DNA of 64,000 bases from Granulosicoccus sp036478595. Lineage in GTDB: Bacteria > Pseudomonadota > Gammaproteobacteria > Granulosicoccales > Granulosicoccaceae. Under the pieces are notes generated by a model. It was not told the DNA's origin. It made no database searches and saw only the letters and a list, made by a program, of their open reading frames with translations. Position 1 is the stretch's first letter. Each line of letters begins with the position of its first letter. The stretch is taken from contig JAZGEF010000036.1 in NCBI GenBank assembly GCA_036478595.1, positions 62,001 to 126,000 on the forward strand. The letters run 5' to 3'. The position numbers were made by a program, and so were the translations under genes. Of this stretch, positions 1-7,684 are shown one piece after another.

Positions 1-506
1 CGATCAACTACGCCAGCTGCATTAATTCGCAGTTTGTGCACGTCATGGCAGGGGTTGCTGATGGGGCTGATTCGACGGCTATTTTTATCGACAACTTGCA
101 TTATGCCTGTAAGGCTGCCAAGGCCTTAGAAATTTCTGTGTTGATCGAACCGATCAATCACCATGACATGCCAGGATATTTTTTGCATTCGGCTACACAA
201 GCTTTGCGGGTGCTGCAAGCAGTTGATGCCAGCAACCTAAAGATCATGTTCGATTGTTATCACATGCAACGCATACACGGCGATCTTGGCCATTGGCTAG
301 AAACCTTGTCCCCGCATATTGGGCATATTCAGATCGCTTCTGTTCCGGATCGAACTGAGCCAGATACACGCGGTGATGAATTAAACTATGCGGAGGTGTT
401 CGCAACCATCGAACGCATCGGCTATATGGGAATGATCGGTGCAGAATATAAACCTGCCAAGAGTACCGAAAAAGGCTTGGGTTGGCTAGAAGCCTACCGC
501 CAGTAG
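1..506 (+). CDS. hyi: Hydroxypyruvate isomerase family protein (3' part)
   Basis: The reading frame is open from base 3, so the gene starts upstream of the window and only about 168 C-terminal residues are seen. The protein is a xylose-isomerase-like TIM barrel of the Hyi/OtnI group, which interconverts hydroxypyruvate and tartronate semialdehyde or related 2-oxo acids. Visible family motifs are VHVMAG, the catalytic-glutamate strand LIEPINHHDMPGYFL, the metal-binding strand MFDCYHMQ, HIGHIQIAS, and the last glutamate in IGAEYKPA. Hyi and OtnI cannot be separated without the N-terminus and neighbours. Its stop codon (504-506) directly abuts the stop codon of the convergent roxA gene. Confidence 0.85.
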   Translation, partial: INYASCINSQFVHVMAGVADGADSTAIFIDNLHYACKAAKALEISVLIEPINHHDMPGYFLHSATQALRVLQAVDASNLKIMFDCYHMQRIHGDLGHWLETLSPHIGHIQIASVPDRTEPDTRGDELNYAEVFATIERIGYMGMIGAEYKPAKSTEKGLGWLEAYRQ

Positions 507-1652
507 TTATTCGTCGTCGTTTTCGATATCAGCTTCGATCAGTGCGCCTTGCTGAAAAAGATCAACAAGCAATTGCTTATCGCCAATAACATTCGCATCG
601 CTCAAACTAAATGTGCTTTTCTCAAATAACGATTTAGCCATTTCAAGAGAACAGTCAAATTGCTCGCCATTCGCAAACAACACAGCAGTATCACCTACAC
701 AGCTGTAAGTCATTAGGCTAAAAGGATTAGTAATAAGTTGTGCATCGTCATCAGGTGGTGAACCATTAGGCTCTAATTTGTCGATATGCGTATTTTGCGT
801 AACTAACTTGCCGCACATCAATGCTAGCTGTTCATCATCTATCTTAATAGAGTTGCGCCACACATCAATAAAGGTTTTGATCGCATTGGGGTGCAGCTCG
901 CCCGCGACAGCAGGTTTGAGTGGTGGATCAAGATAACGGCTGTGCGTAAATGATTCCATCAGTTGCGTAGCAAACTCATTCACGATGGATGAATGCGATG
1001 GTGCACGAAACCCGATTGACCAAGTAGTGCAGTCATCGCCAACGGCGATACCATGATGAGCAACACCGGGTGGTAAGTACAACATGTCGCCTGGTTGCAA
1101 GTCAGCGGAGTGATCAGGCTTGAATGAATCGATAATCCGCAGCTCGGTATTTTCAGCAGATTCTTTTAACGTTGTAACACCTGAGTCATAATGCCAACGT
1201 CGCACACCACTGCCTTGCAGTAAAAATACATCGTACTGATCAACGTGCGCGCCGACGGATGCGCCGTCGGGTGCAAAGCTTATCATTAAGTCGTCAATAC
1301 GCCATGCCGGTAAAAACTGAAATGGTGTTAACCAGCTAGCTAAGTCAGGTATGTGTTTATCAACATCACTAACTAACAGTGACCAATTAGCCGTGCCGAG
1401 CTCGCTATAGATGGATTCTTCAAAGGGGCCGTGCGCCAACATAAATTGCCCGGGCTCCGATTCTTTGATGATGCGCGATGCGATATCTTCTTCTAACGAT
1501 AAGCCGGCAAGTTCATCAGCACTTATCGGTGTTTGAAAATCAGGAAAGGCTTGGCGAATGAGCAAAGGTTTTTTTTGCCAGTACTTATCTAAGAACTGTT
1601 GCGTGCTTAGCCCATCGGGCCAGTTAATGTGTTCGGTATTGGGTACATCCAT
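507..1652 (-). CDS. roxA: Ribosomal protein uL16 3-hydroxylase (YcfD/RoxA), JmjC-type cupin
   Basis: This 381-residue protein matches the YcfD/RoxA family of 2-oxoglutarate/Fe(II) oxygenases, which hydroxylate an arginine of ribosomal protein uL16. The N-terminus (WPDGLSTQQFLDKYWQKKPL) is typical. The facial iron ligands are visible as the HxD pair H136/D138 in the segment GAHVDQYD, with the distal histidine in GVAHHG near residue 199. The last 130 residues should form the family's winged-helix dimerisation region. It starts only 8 bases after purB stops, so purB and roxA probably form one transcript; this pairing is common in Gammaproteobacteria. Length agrees with the family (about 370-390). 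Confidence 0.93.
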   Translation of the reverse strand: MDVPNTEHINWPDGLSTQQFLDKYWQKKPLLIRQAFPDFQTPISADELAGLSLEEDIASRIIKESEPGQFMLAHGPFEESIYSELGTANWSLLVSDVDKHIPDLASWLTPFQFLPAWRIDDLMISFAPDGASVGAHVDQYDVFLLQGSGVRRWHYDSGVTTLKESAENTELRIIDSFKPDHSADLQPGDMLYLPPGVAHHGIAVGDDCTTWSIGFRAPSHSSIVNEFATQLMESFTHSRYLDPPLKPAVAGELHPNAIKTFIDVWRNSIKIDDEQLALMCGKLVTQNTHIDKLEPNGSPPDDDAQLITNPFSLMTYSCVGDTAVLFANGEQFDCSLEMAKSLFEKSTFSLSDANVIGDKQLLVDLFQQGALIEADIENDDE

Positions 1653-1660
1653 GCCAGGTA

Positions 1661-3040
1661 TTAGCCTTTGCTGTCGCGTGCCAATGATTCAGCTAAACCA
1701 ATATAGTTGGCAGGGGTCAGTGCTGCCAATCGCTTTTTGTCTTCCTCAGGGATCTCAAGTGTTGCAATGAACTCCTGCAAGCCTGATTCGGTAATTTTCT
1801 GACCGCGTGTTAACGATTTTAGTTTTTCGTACGCATCAGCGACACCGTGTTTACGCATAACGGTCTGGATGGGCTCAGCGATTACTTCCCAAGAAGAATT
1901 TAGATCGGCTTGTAGTGTGTCGCTGTTTACCGATAGCTTGCCGAGGCCTTTAGTGATCGAGGCAATTGCAATCGCAACATAGCCCGCACCGACGCCAATA
2001 TTTCGTAATACGGTTGAGTCAGTGAGATCCCGCTGCCAACGTGAGATAGGCAGCTTACGGCTTAAGTGATCGTATACCGCATTGGCTAAGCCCAAGTTGC
2101 CTTCGGCGTTTTCAAAATCAATCGGATTAACTTTGTGTGGCATTGTGGATGAGCCGACTTCGCCATCAACAGGTTTCTGTTTCAAGTAGCCAAGCGATAC
2201 ATAACCCCAGATGTCCCGGCAAAAATCAATCAGTATTACGTTGAAGCGTGATTGTGCATCAAATAGTTCAGCAACAAAATCGTGCGGTTCAATTTGTGTG
2301 GTATAAGCGTTTTGCTCAAGGCCAAGGCTTTCAATAAACTTTTTACTAAACGCTGGCCAATCAACATTCGGGTAGGCCGAAATGTGTGCGTTGTAATTAC
2401 CCACTGCGCCATTGATCTTGCCGAGCAATTGCACTTCACTAATTTGTTTTTCTTGCCTGCGTAATCGCATCACAACATTTGCCATCTCTTTACCAACCGT
2501 GGAGGGGCTGGCAGTTTGCCCGTGTGTTCGGCTAAGTAGTGGTTCAGCCGCTGTCTGTTGTGCAAACGCATCAAGCTGGCTGATGAGGGCGTGAATGGTT
2601 GGTAGTAGGTAGCCGTTGCGATGATTTTTTAACATCAAAGCGTAGGAAAGGTTGTTAATGTCTTCAGAAGTGCAGGCAAAGTGCACAAACTCTAAATGTG
2701 GCTCTAAGCCTGGTATGGACTTGAGCTTATCTTTTAAAAAGTACTCAACCGCTTTAACGTCATGGTTGGTGGTGCGCTCAATCGTTTTAACCGCGGCAGC
2801 ATCGTCAACTGAAAAGTTCTCAGCCAAGGCAAGCAGTTGTTTTCGTGCTTCATCAGAAACGGGCGGTAGCTCGGCAATACCAGCGTCGTTGGATAAGGCA
2901 ATTAGCCAATAAATCTCAACTCGAGCCCGTTCGCGGATGAGGGCGAATTCGCTGAAGTGGTCGCGCAGGGCTGCCGTTTTGCTTGCGTAACGGCCGTCGA
3001 TCGGATTGATTGCTGTAAGATCTTGCAGGTCTAATGACAT
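1661..3040 (-). CDS. purB: Adenylosuccinate lyase
   Basis: PurB removes fumarate from SAICAR and from adenylosuccinate in purine synthesis. The fumarase/aspartase-superfamily signature SSTMPHKVNPIDFENAEG is present, as are the conserved segments RTHGQTASPSTVGKEM and TSEDINNLSYALM. I place the start at the ATG complementary to 3038-3040 (product MSLDLQDLTAINPIDG), giving 459 residues, close to E. coli PurB (456). The frame stays open 66 bases further upstream, but that extension only translates the tRNA-Val gene and is not protein. The ribosome binding site is weak. The gene lies 26 bases after tRNA-Val and 8 bases before roxA, so the three are probably co-transcribed. Confidence 0.97.
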   Translation of the reverse strand: MSLDLQDLTAINPIDGRYASKTAALRDHFSEFALIRERARVEIYWLIALSNDAGIAELPPVSDEARKQLLALAENFSVDDAAAVKTIERTTNHDVKAVEYFLKDKLKSIPGLEPHLEFVHFACTSEDINNLSYALMLKNHRNGYLLPTIHALISQLDAFAQQTAAEPLLSRTHGQTASPSTVGKEMANVVMRLRRQEKQISEVQLLGKINGAVGNYNAHISAYPNVDWPAFSKKFIESLGLEQNAYTTQIEPHDFVAELFDAQSRFNVILIDFCRDIWGYVSLGYLKQKPVDGEVGSSTMPHKVNPIDFENAEGNLGLANAVYDHLSRKLPISRWQRDLTDSTVLRNIGVGAGYVAIAIASITKGLGKLSVNSDTLQADLNSSWEVIAEPIQTVMRKHGVADAYEKLKSLTRGQKITESGLQEFIATLEIPEEDKKRLAALTPANYIGLAESLARDSKG

Positions 3041-3066
3041 CGTGATGAGCTTTAGAAAGAGGGAGC

Positions 3067-3143
3067 TGGTAGGCGCGAGTGGATTCGAACCACCGACCCC
3101 CACCATGTCAAGGTGATGCTCTAACCAACTGAGCTACGCGCCT
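3067..3143 (-). tRNA. tRNA-Val (GAC)
   Basis: The minus strand folds as a 77-base cloverleaf. The acceptor stem pairs AGGCGCG with CGCGCCT, the D-arm begins TAGCTCAGTTGG, and the anticodon stem CACC/GGTG holds the loop TTGACAT with anticodon GAC. The T-arm contains GGTTCGAATCC, and the CCA end is encoded at 3067-3069. The D-arm and anticodon arm closely resemble E. coli tRNA-Val(GAC). The gene lies directly upstream of purB on the same strand. Confidence 0.97.
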
Positions 3144-3150
3144 GCCGTGG

Positions 3151-3173
3151 TGTCAATTGTACTACACTTGACA
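3151..3173. promoter_or_regulatory. 23-bp imperfect palindrome in the divergent tRNA-Val/thrS promoter region
   Basis: The sequence has arms TGTCAA and TTGACA plus an inner dyad TTGTA-C-TACA. Only one of its eleven symmetric base pairs is mismatched. It begins 8 bases upstream of tRNA-Val. On the minus strand it contains TACAAT, a fair -10 element for the tRNA-purB transcript, and on the plus strand it contains a perfect -35 hexamer TTGACA. It could therefore be an operator of a dimeric repressor, but no regulator can be assigned. Confidence 0.4.
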
Positions 3174-3209
3174 CTCAGGATTACACCAAGTGGCTCATTG
3201 TACGAGTCA

Positions 3210-3227
3210 CCACTGAAGCTTCAGTGG
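3210..3227 (+). promoter_or_regulatory. Perfect 18-base palindrome in the thrS leader
   Basis: CCACTGAAGCTTCAGTGG lies 34 bases before the thrS start codon and can form a 7-bp RNA stem with an AGCT loop. In E. coli, ThrRS represses its own mRNA by binding tRNA-like stems in this leader, so a regulatory role is plausible. The sequence here does not obviously copy a tRNA-Thr anticodon arm. Confidence 0.35.
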
Positions 3228-3261
3228 CCTTCCGTAGGGGTCACGACACAGGAGGATAGCT

Positions 3262-5187
3262 ATGCCCCAGATTACTCTGCCCGATGGCAGCACTCGCCAG
3301 TTCGCCAATCCCGTATCCGTATTTGATGTAGCCGCCGATATCGGCCCAGGCCTGGCTAAAGCTGCGCTGGCGGGCGTGGTTGACGGCACTCTCGTTGATG
3401 CGAGCCATATTATGCAGAGCGATGCGAGTCTTGCGATTGTCACGACTAAAAGTGAAGAAGCGCTGCCTTTGCTGCGCCACTCATGCGCCCATTTAATGGG
3501 CCAAGCGGTGAAACAGTTGTTCCCCCAGGCGCAGGTCACTATTGGGCCAGTTATTGAAGATGGCTTCTTTTACGATTTCGCCTTTGAGCGATCCTTCACT
3601 CCCGAAGATCTCGAACTGATCGAAAAGCGCATGAGTGAGCTGGCATCTCAAGCCATCGCTATTGAGCGTTCCACGATGGGCCGCGATGAGGCCGTCAAGT
3701 TTTTTACTGATCTTGGCGAGGACTATAAAGCGGAGATCATTGCGAGCATCCCAACCGACGAAGATCTAAGCCTGTACAAGCAGGGTGATTTTACGGATCT
3801 ATGCCGTGGCCCGCACGTGCCCAATACTGCTTATTTAAAAGCATTCAAGCTAACCAAGGTTGCTGGTGCTTATTGGCGTGGTGATTCTAGTAATGCGATG
3901 TTGCAGCGCATTTATGGCACCGCGTTTGCTGATAAAAAAGAGCTCAGAACCTATTTACATAATCAAGCTGAAGCCGAAAAACGAGACCATCGCAAAATCG
4001 GCAAGCAGCTGAATTTGTTCCACCTACAAGAAGAAGCCCCGGGCATGGTGTTTTGGCATCCACGCGGCTGGGCTATCTACCAAACGATAGAGCAGTACAT
4101 GCGCAAGATGCAAGGTGATAAGGGGTATCAAGAAATCCGTACGCCGCAGATAGTGGATATGTCTTTGTGGCAGCGCAGTGGCCATGCGGATAAATTTGGT
4201 GATGGTATGTTTTCGGTAAACAGCGATGATCGTGAATATGCGATCAAGCCGATGAACTGCCCATGCCATGTTCAGGTATTTAACCAAGGCCTAAAAAGCT
4301 ACCGAGATTTGCCACTGCGGTTTGCAGAATTTGGTTCGTGCCACCGAAACGAGATGTCAGGCGCGCTACACGGCATTATGCGAGTGCGCGGCTTTACTCA
4401 AGATGATGGGCATATTTTCTGTACGGAAAATCAAATCCAAGAAGAGGTGAGTTCGTTCATCAACTTTTTACACGAGATCTACACCGATTTTGGGTTTACC
4501 GAGGTGATTTACCGGTTATCCACGCGTCCACCCAATCGAGTGGGTAGCGACGAAAGCTGGGATAAATCTGAAAAAGCGCTGGCTGAAGCACTCGATGCAG
4601 CGGGCCTACCTTGGGAAGAGCTACCAGGTGAGGGTGCCTTTTATGGCCCGAAAATCGAATTCTCGCTAAAAGATTGTATTGGCCGGGTGTGGCAGTGCGG
4701 CACGATGCAGGTGGATTTTTCGATGCCGGGTCGTTTGGATGCCAGTTATATTGACGAAAAAGGCGAAAAGCAGGTGCCGGTAATGTTGCACCGAGCCATA
4801 TTGGGGTCGTTCGAACGCTTTATTGGCATCCTTATTGAGCAGCATGAAGGTAAATTGCCGCTCTGGTTAGCCCCAATTCAAGCTGTTGTCATGAATATTA
4901 CGAATAAACAGGCTCCTTACGTTGAGAAAGCAGTCAAAGTGTTGCAAAATAGCGGGTTACGTACTGAGGCAGATTTAAGGAATGAAAAAATCGGCTTTAA
5001 GATCCGCGAATGGACCCTGGAGCGCGTACCTTATTTGTTGGTAGCAGGTGATCGAGAGGTCGAAAACAATCAACTAGCGGTGAGAACCCGCGAAGGTAAA
5101 GATTTAGGTACCATCGATCTGGACAGTTTATCTGGCAGTTTGATGGACGAAGTGGCGTCACGTGGCGCGACTCAATTGGAGGAATAG
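3262..5187 (+). CDS. thrS: Threonine--tRNA ligase
   Basis: ThrRS charges tRNA-Thr in the cytoplasm. The 641-residue protein has the full class II layout. An N-terminal TGS domain (about 1-60) begins MPQITLPDGS. The editing domain carries the HxxxH pair H73/H77 in HSCAHLMGQ. The catalytic core includes the zinc-site segment KPMNCPCHVQVFNQG and the motif-2 region FGSCHRNEMSGALHGIMRVR. An anticodon-binding domain follows from about residue 540. The start is fixed by AGGAGG at 3250-3255, six bases before the ATG. It is the first gene of the thrS-infC-rpmI-rplT block, and infC begins 2 bases after its stop, inside the same ribosome-binding context. Confidence 0.98.
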   Translation: MPQITLPDGSTRQFANPVSVFDVAADIGPGLAKAALAGVVDGTLVDASHIMQSDASLAIVTTKSEEALPLLRHSCAHLMGQAVKQLFPQAQVTIGPVIEDGFFYDFAFERSFTPEDLELIEKRMSELASQAIAIERSTMGRDEAVKFFTDLGEDYKAEIIASIPTDEDLSLYKQGDFTDLCRGPHVPNTAYLKAFKLTKVAGAYWRGDSSNAMLQRIYGTAFADKKELRTYLHNQAEAEKRDHRKIGKQLNLFHLQEEAPGMVFWHPRGWAIYQTIEQYMRKMQGDKGYQEIRTPQIVDMSLWQRSGHADKFGDGMFSVNSDDREYAIKPMNCPCHVQVFNQGLKSYRDLPLRFAEFGSCHRNEMSGALHGIMRVRGFTQDDGHIFCTENQIQEEVSSFINFLHEIYTDFGFTEVIYRLSTRPPNRVGSDESWDKSEKALAEALDAAGLPWEELPGEGAFYGPKIEFSLKDCIGRVWQCGTMQVDFSMPGRLDASYIDEKGEKQVPVMLHRAILGSFERFIGILIEQHEGKLPLWLAPIQAVVMNITNKQAPYVEKAVKVLQNSGLRTEADLRNEKIGFKIREWTLERVPYLLVAGDREVENNQLAVRTREGKDLGTIDLDSLSGSLMDEVASRGATQLEE

Positions 5188-5189
5188 GT

Positions 5190-5717
5190 ATTTCAGCAAA
5201 AGTAAACCGGAAGAACGAAGAGATTGACGTTCCCGAAGTTAGGCTTATTGGCGCCGATGGCGAGCAAGTTGGCTTGGTGTCTTTGGAGGTCGCAAGAGCT
5301 CAAGCGCTAGAATCGGCGCTTGATTTGGTCGAGATATCGCCCAATGCAGAGCCGCCAGTATGCAAGATCATGGACCACGGTCGCTTCAAGTTTGAAAACA
5401 ACAAGAAGCAACATTCGGCCAAGAAAAAGCAGAAAACGGTTCAGATAAAAGAGATAAAATTTCGCCCAGGCACGGAAGACGGCGATTATCAGGTCAAGTT
5501 ACGTAACCTGATCAAATTTCTGGAAAATGGCGATAAAACCAAAATCACACTGCGTTTTCGTGGTCGTGAGATGGCTCATCGGGAATTAGGTGCGCAACTA
5601 CTCAAGCGAGTAGAAGCAGATCTAACCGAATTAGCGGTGGTTGAGCAGTTTCCGAAATTGGAAGGGCGCCAGATGGTTATGGTAATGGCGCCAAGAAAAA
5701 ATTTGCCAGCGAAGTGA
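5190..5717 (+). CDS. infC: Translation initiation factor IF-3, ATT start codon
   Basis: IF-3 binds the 30S subunit and checks start codons. The first in-frame ATG/GTG-type start is at 5274, but the conserved N-terminal domain reads through upstream (VNRKNEEIDVPEVRLIGADG). The only fitting start is ATT at 5190, preceded by GGAGGA at 5178-5183 with a 6-base spacer. This gives 175 residues, close to E. coli IF-3 (180), which also starts at AUU. The rare start is the known basis of IF-3 autoregulation. Core motifs are SPNAEPPVCKIMDHGRF, KEIKFRPGTEDGDYQVKLRN and RFRGREMAH. The Shine-Dalgarno sequence lies inside the end of thrS. Confidence 0.95.
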   Translation: MSAKVNRKNEEIDVPEVRLIGADGEQVGLVSLEVARAQALESALDLVEISPNAEPPVCKIMDHGRFKFENNKKQHSAKKKQKTVQIKEIKFRPGTEDGDYQVKLRNLIKFLENGDKTKITLRFRGREMAHRELGAQLLKRVEADLTELAVVEQFPKLEGRQMVMVMAPRKNLPAK

Positions 5718-5896
5718 GTTAGTGAAATGGGCTAGCGCAATGAGTTAGCAGACAACAGCAGTAAAGAAGGTTAGTATTCGCAACCTGGTTAGTTGTTCAC
5801 CTTAAGCGGTGGGAATCAACCATGTCATTTAACCGAGCAAGCGTACAGACACTATGACGCCGCCGGTATTTACATTCACTCATTAGGAGTCAAACA
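5718..5896 (+). promoter_or_regulatory. infC-rpmI leader, candidate L20 autoregulatory region
   Basis: This 179-base gap is long for an otherwise compact operon. In E. coli and relatives, ribosomal protein L20 represses rpmI-rplT by binding an rRNA-like structure in the equivalent place. Short stems can be drawn here, such as AGGTT/AACCT at 5768-5786 and CACC/GGTG around 5800. I could not reproduce the E. coli pseudoknot by eye, so the assignment rests mainly on position. Confidence 0.35.
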
Positions 5897-6103
5897 GTGT
5901 CCGGTAATAAGCAAAAATCCGTAAGCGGAGCCGCTAAGCGGTTTAAGCGCACGGGCTCAGGCGGCTTTAAGCGCAAGAGCTCGCACCTGCGTCATATTCT
6001 CACCAAGAAAAGTACCAAGCGAAAGCGCCATTTACGTGGCAGTTCTATGGTCCACGAATCTGATGTCGTGTTGATCAAACGCATGTTGCCCAATAATCGC
6101 TAG
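5897..6103 (+). CDS. rpmI: Large ribosomal subunit protein bL35, GTG start
   Basis: This 68-residue basic protein of the 50S subunit contains the bL35 signature SGAAKRFKRTGSGGFKRK, then HILTKKSTKRKRHLRG and a C-terminal KRMLP. The start is GTG at 5897, set by AGGAG at 5885-5889 with a 7-base spacer; no ATG fits. The N-terminus (MSGNKQKSVSG) differs from the usual MPKMKTKSG and is a few residues longer, but the rest is canonical. It lies 12 bases before rplT. Confidence 0.96.
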   Translation: MSGNKQKSVSGAAKRFKRTGSGGFKRKSSHLRHILTKKSTKRKRHLRGSSMVHESDVVLIKRMLPNNR

Positions 6104-6115
6104 GAGAGAGACGCA

Positions 6116-6472
6116 ATGCCAAGAGTAAAAAGAGGCGTAACCGCTCGCGCCAGCCACAAGAAAGTACTGAAAAAAGCCAAAGGTTACCGTGGTGCGCGTA
6201 GTCGTGTATTCCGCGTAGCCAAACAGGCTGTCACCAAAGCGGGGCAGTATGCCTACCGTGACCGCAAGGCCAAGAAGCGACTATTTCGTCGCCTGTGGAT
6301 TGCTCGTATAAACGCAGCCTCTCGCGAGTGCGGCCTCTCTTATAGCCAGCTAATGCTTGGCCTTAAGAAAGCTGAAATTGATATCGACCGCAAAATGTTG
6401 GCCGACCTTGCAATCGCTGACGCTACGGCGTTTGGTGCGATTGTCGACAAGGCAAAAGCCAGCCTGGCGTAA
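6116..6472 (+). CDS. rplT: Large ribosomal subunit protein bL20
   Basis: This 118-residue, strongly basic protein is needed early in 50S assembly. It begins MPRVKRGVTARASHKKVLK and contains AKGYRGARSRVFRVAKQAV and RKRLFRRLWI-like segments typical of bL20 (KKRLFRRLWIARINAASRE). Length is exactly that of the family. A purine-rich AGGAGAGAG lies just upstream of the ATG. In other Gammaproteobacteria bL20 also represses the rpmI-rplT messenger. A strong terminator follows 75 bases downstream. Confidence 0.98.
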   Translation: MPRVKRGVTARASHKKVLKKAKGYRGARSRVFRVAKQAVTKAGQYAYRDRKAKKRLFRRLWIARINAASRECGLSYSQLMLGLKKAEIDIDRKMLADLAIADATAFGAIVDKAKASLA

Positions 6473-6547
6473 TGCTTGGCTATGCTGCTAAAGCGCTGAA
6501 AATGGCTTAGCTGTTAAAACGACGGCTAAGGCAACTGTTGAGACAAT

Positions 6548-6581
6548 AGGGGGAAAGGCATGGCTGCCTTTCCTCTTTTTT
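6548..6581 (+). terminator. Rho-independent terminator after rplT
   Basis: A 9-bp perfect stem (GGAAAGGCA / TGCCTTTCC, 6552-6560 with 6565-6573) encloses a TGGC loop. G-T and G-C pairs extend the stem outward, and it is followed by TCTTTTTT. It should end the thrS-infC-rpmI-rplT transcript. Because it lies upstream of pheS it could also act as an attenuator, but no phenylalanine-rich leader peptide precedes it. Confidence 0.85.
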
Positions 6582-6682
6582 GTGCCAAACGATTGTTATG
6601 AAACCTATTCATCCCGCTTGTTGTACCGATCAATGCCTTAACAACCTTATACTGTCCCCCAAATACTCCGAGCCAGACCACC

Positions 6683-7672
6683 ATGTCACTTGATCTCGAC
6701 TCATTGTTAACGGACGCCCAAGCGATGATTGCCAACGCCGAATCACTCGATCAGCTCGAGAGCGTACGCGTGGAATTGCTTGGCAAGAAAGGACGTTTAA
6801 CCAACACGCTCAAATCGATTGGGCAGTTGCCTATCGATGAGAAGCCTGCCGCGGGCAAAGCAGTCAATAAAACTAAACAGGCCGTGCAAGGTTTGCTCGA
6901 CGAGCGTTTAAGTATCCTTGAAAATTCTGACTTGCAAAAAAAGCTTGCTGAAGACGCGATCGATTTCAGTTTGCCCGCCAGAGCTTCCATGGCCGGAGGC
7001 TTGCACCCAATTACCATGACCATCGAACGCATCAACGCATTGTTTGGCCAAATGGGCTTTGATGTTGCGCTTGGCCCCGAAGTTGAGGACGATTATCATA
7101 ACTTTGAAGCCTTAAATATTCCAGAGCATCACCCGGCGCGTGCGATGCACGATACGTTTTACTTTGATGCCAGTCGATTGTTACGAACGCATACTTCATC
7201 GGTGCAAATTCGTTTTATGAAAGAGAATCCCCCGCCACTGCGTGTTATCGCACCGGGGCGTGTGTATCGCTGTGACTCTGATCAAACTCATTCGCCAATG
7301 TTTCATCAAGTCGAGGGCTTGTTGGTGGACAAACAAGTGGGCTTGTCTGATTTGATGGGGCACCTTGAAGGGTTTCTTAAATTGTTCTTTGATCAAGATG
7401 ATTGCGAAATACGTTTTCGCCCGTCGTACTTCCCGTTTACCGAACCTTCCACCGAAGTCGACATCCGCATTGGCGGTGGCTCATGGATGGAAGTATTGGG
7501 TTCGGGCATTGTGCACCCCGCGGTGTTTCGCTCAGTGGGTATCGATACGGAGCAATTTAGCGGGTACGCATTTGGTATGGGCGTTGAGCGCCTTGCCATG
7601 TTGCGTTACGGCGTTAAAGACCTACGACAATTTTTCGAAAACGATATGCGTTTTTTGCAACAGTTTCACTAA
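6683..7672 (+). CDS. pheS: Phenylalanine--tRNA ligase alpha subunit
   Basis: PheS is the catalytic subunit of the alpha2-beta2 PheRS. The 329-residue protein (E. coli 327) has an N-terminal coiled-coil arm (residues 1-85) and a class II core. Visible core motifs are PGGLHPIT-like AGGLHPITMTIERINALF, motif 2 in GRVYRCDSDQTHSPMFHQVE, SYFPFTEPSTEVDI, and motif 3 in GFAYGMGVER-like YAFGMGVERLAMLRYG. It is followed 12 bases later by pheT. The region between the upstream terminator and the ATG has a TATACT (6648-6653) that could be a -10 element, but I see no matching -35. Confidence 0.98.
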   Translation: MSLDLDSLLTDAQAMIANAESLDQLESVRVELLGKKGRLTNTLKSIGQLPIDEKPAAGKAVNKTKQAVQGLLDERLSILENSDLQKKLAEDAIDFSLPARASMAGGLHPITMTIERINALFGQMGFDVALGPEVEDDYHNFEALNIPEHHPARAMHDTFYFDASRLLRTHTSSVQIRFMKENPPPLRVIAPGRVYRCDSDQTHSPMFHQVEGLLVDKQVGLSDLMGHLEGFLKLFFDQDDCEIRFRPSYFPFTEPSTEVDIRIGGGSWMEVLGSGIVHPAVFRSVGIDTEQFSGYAFGMGVERLAMLRYGVKDLRQFFENDMRFLQQFH

Positions 7673-7684
7673 GCGAGCGATTTT

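Noticed and set aside
3041..3106. N-terminal extension of PurB (MVGVGGSNPLAPTS...)
   Set aside because: It is translated from the T-arm and 3' end of tRNA-Val, and the PurB family starts at MSLDLQ. The same peptide-like string appears wherever such a tRNA is read as protein.
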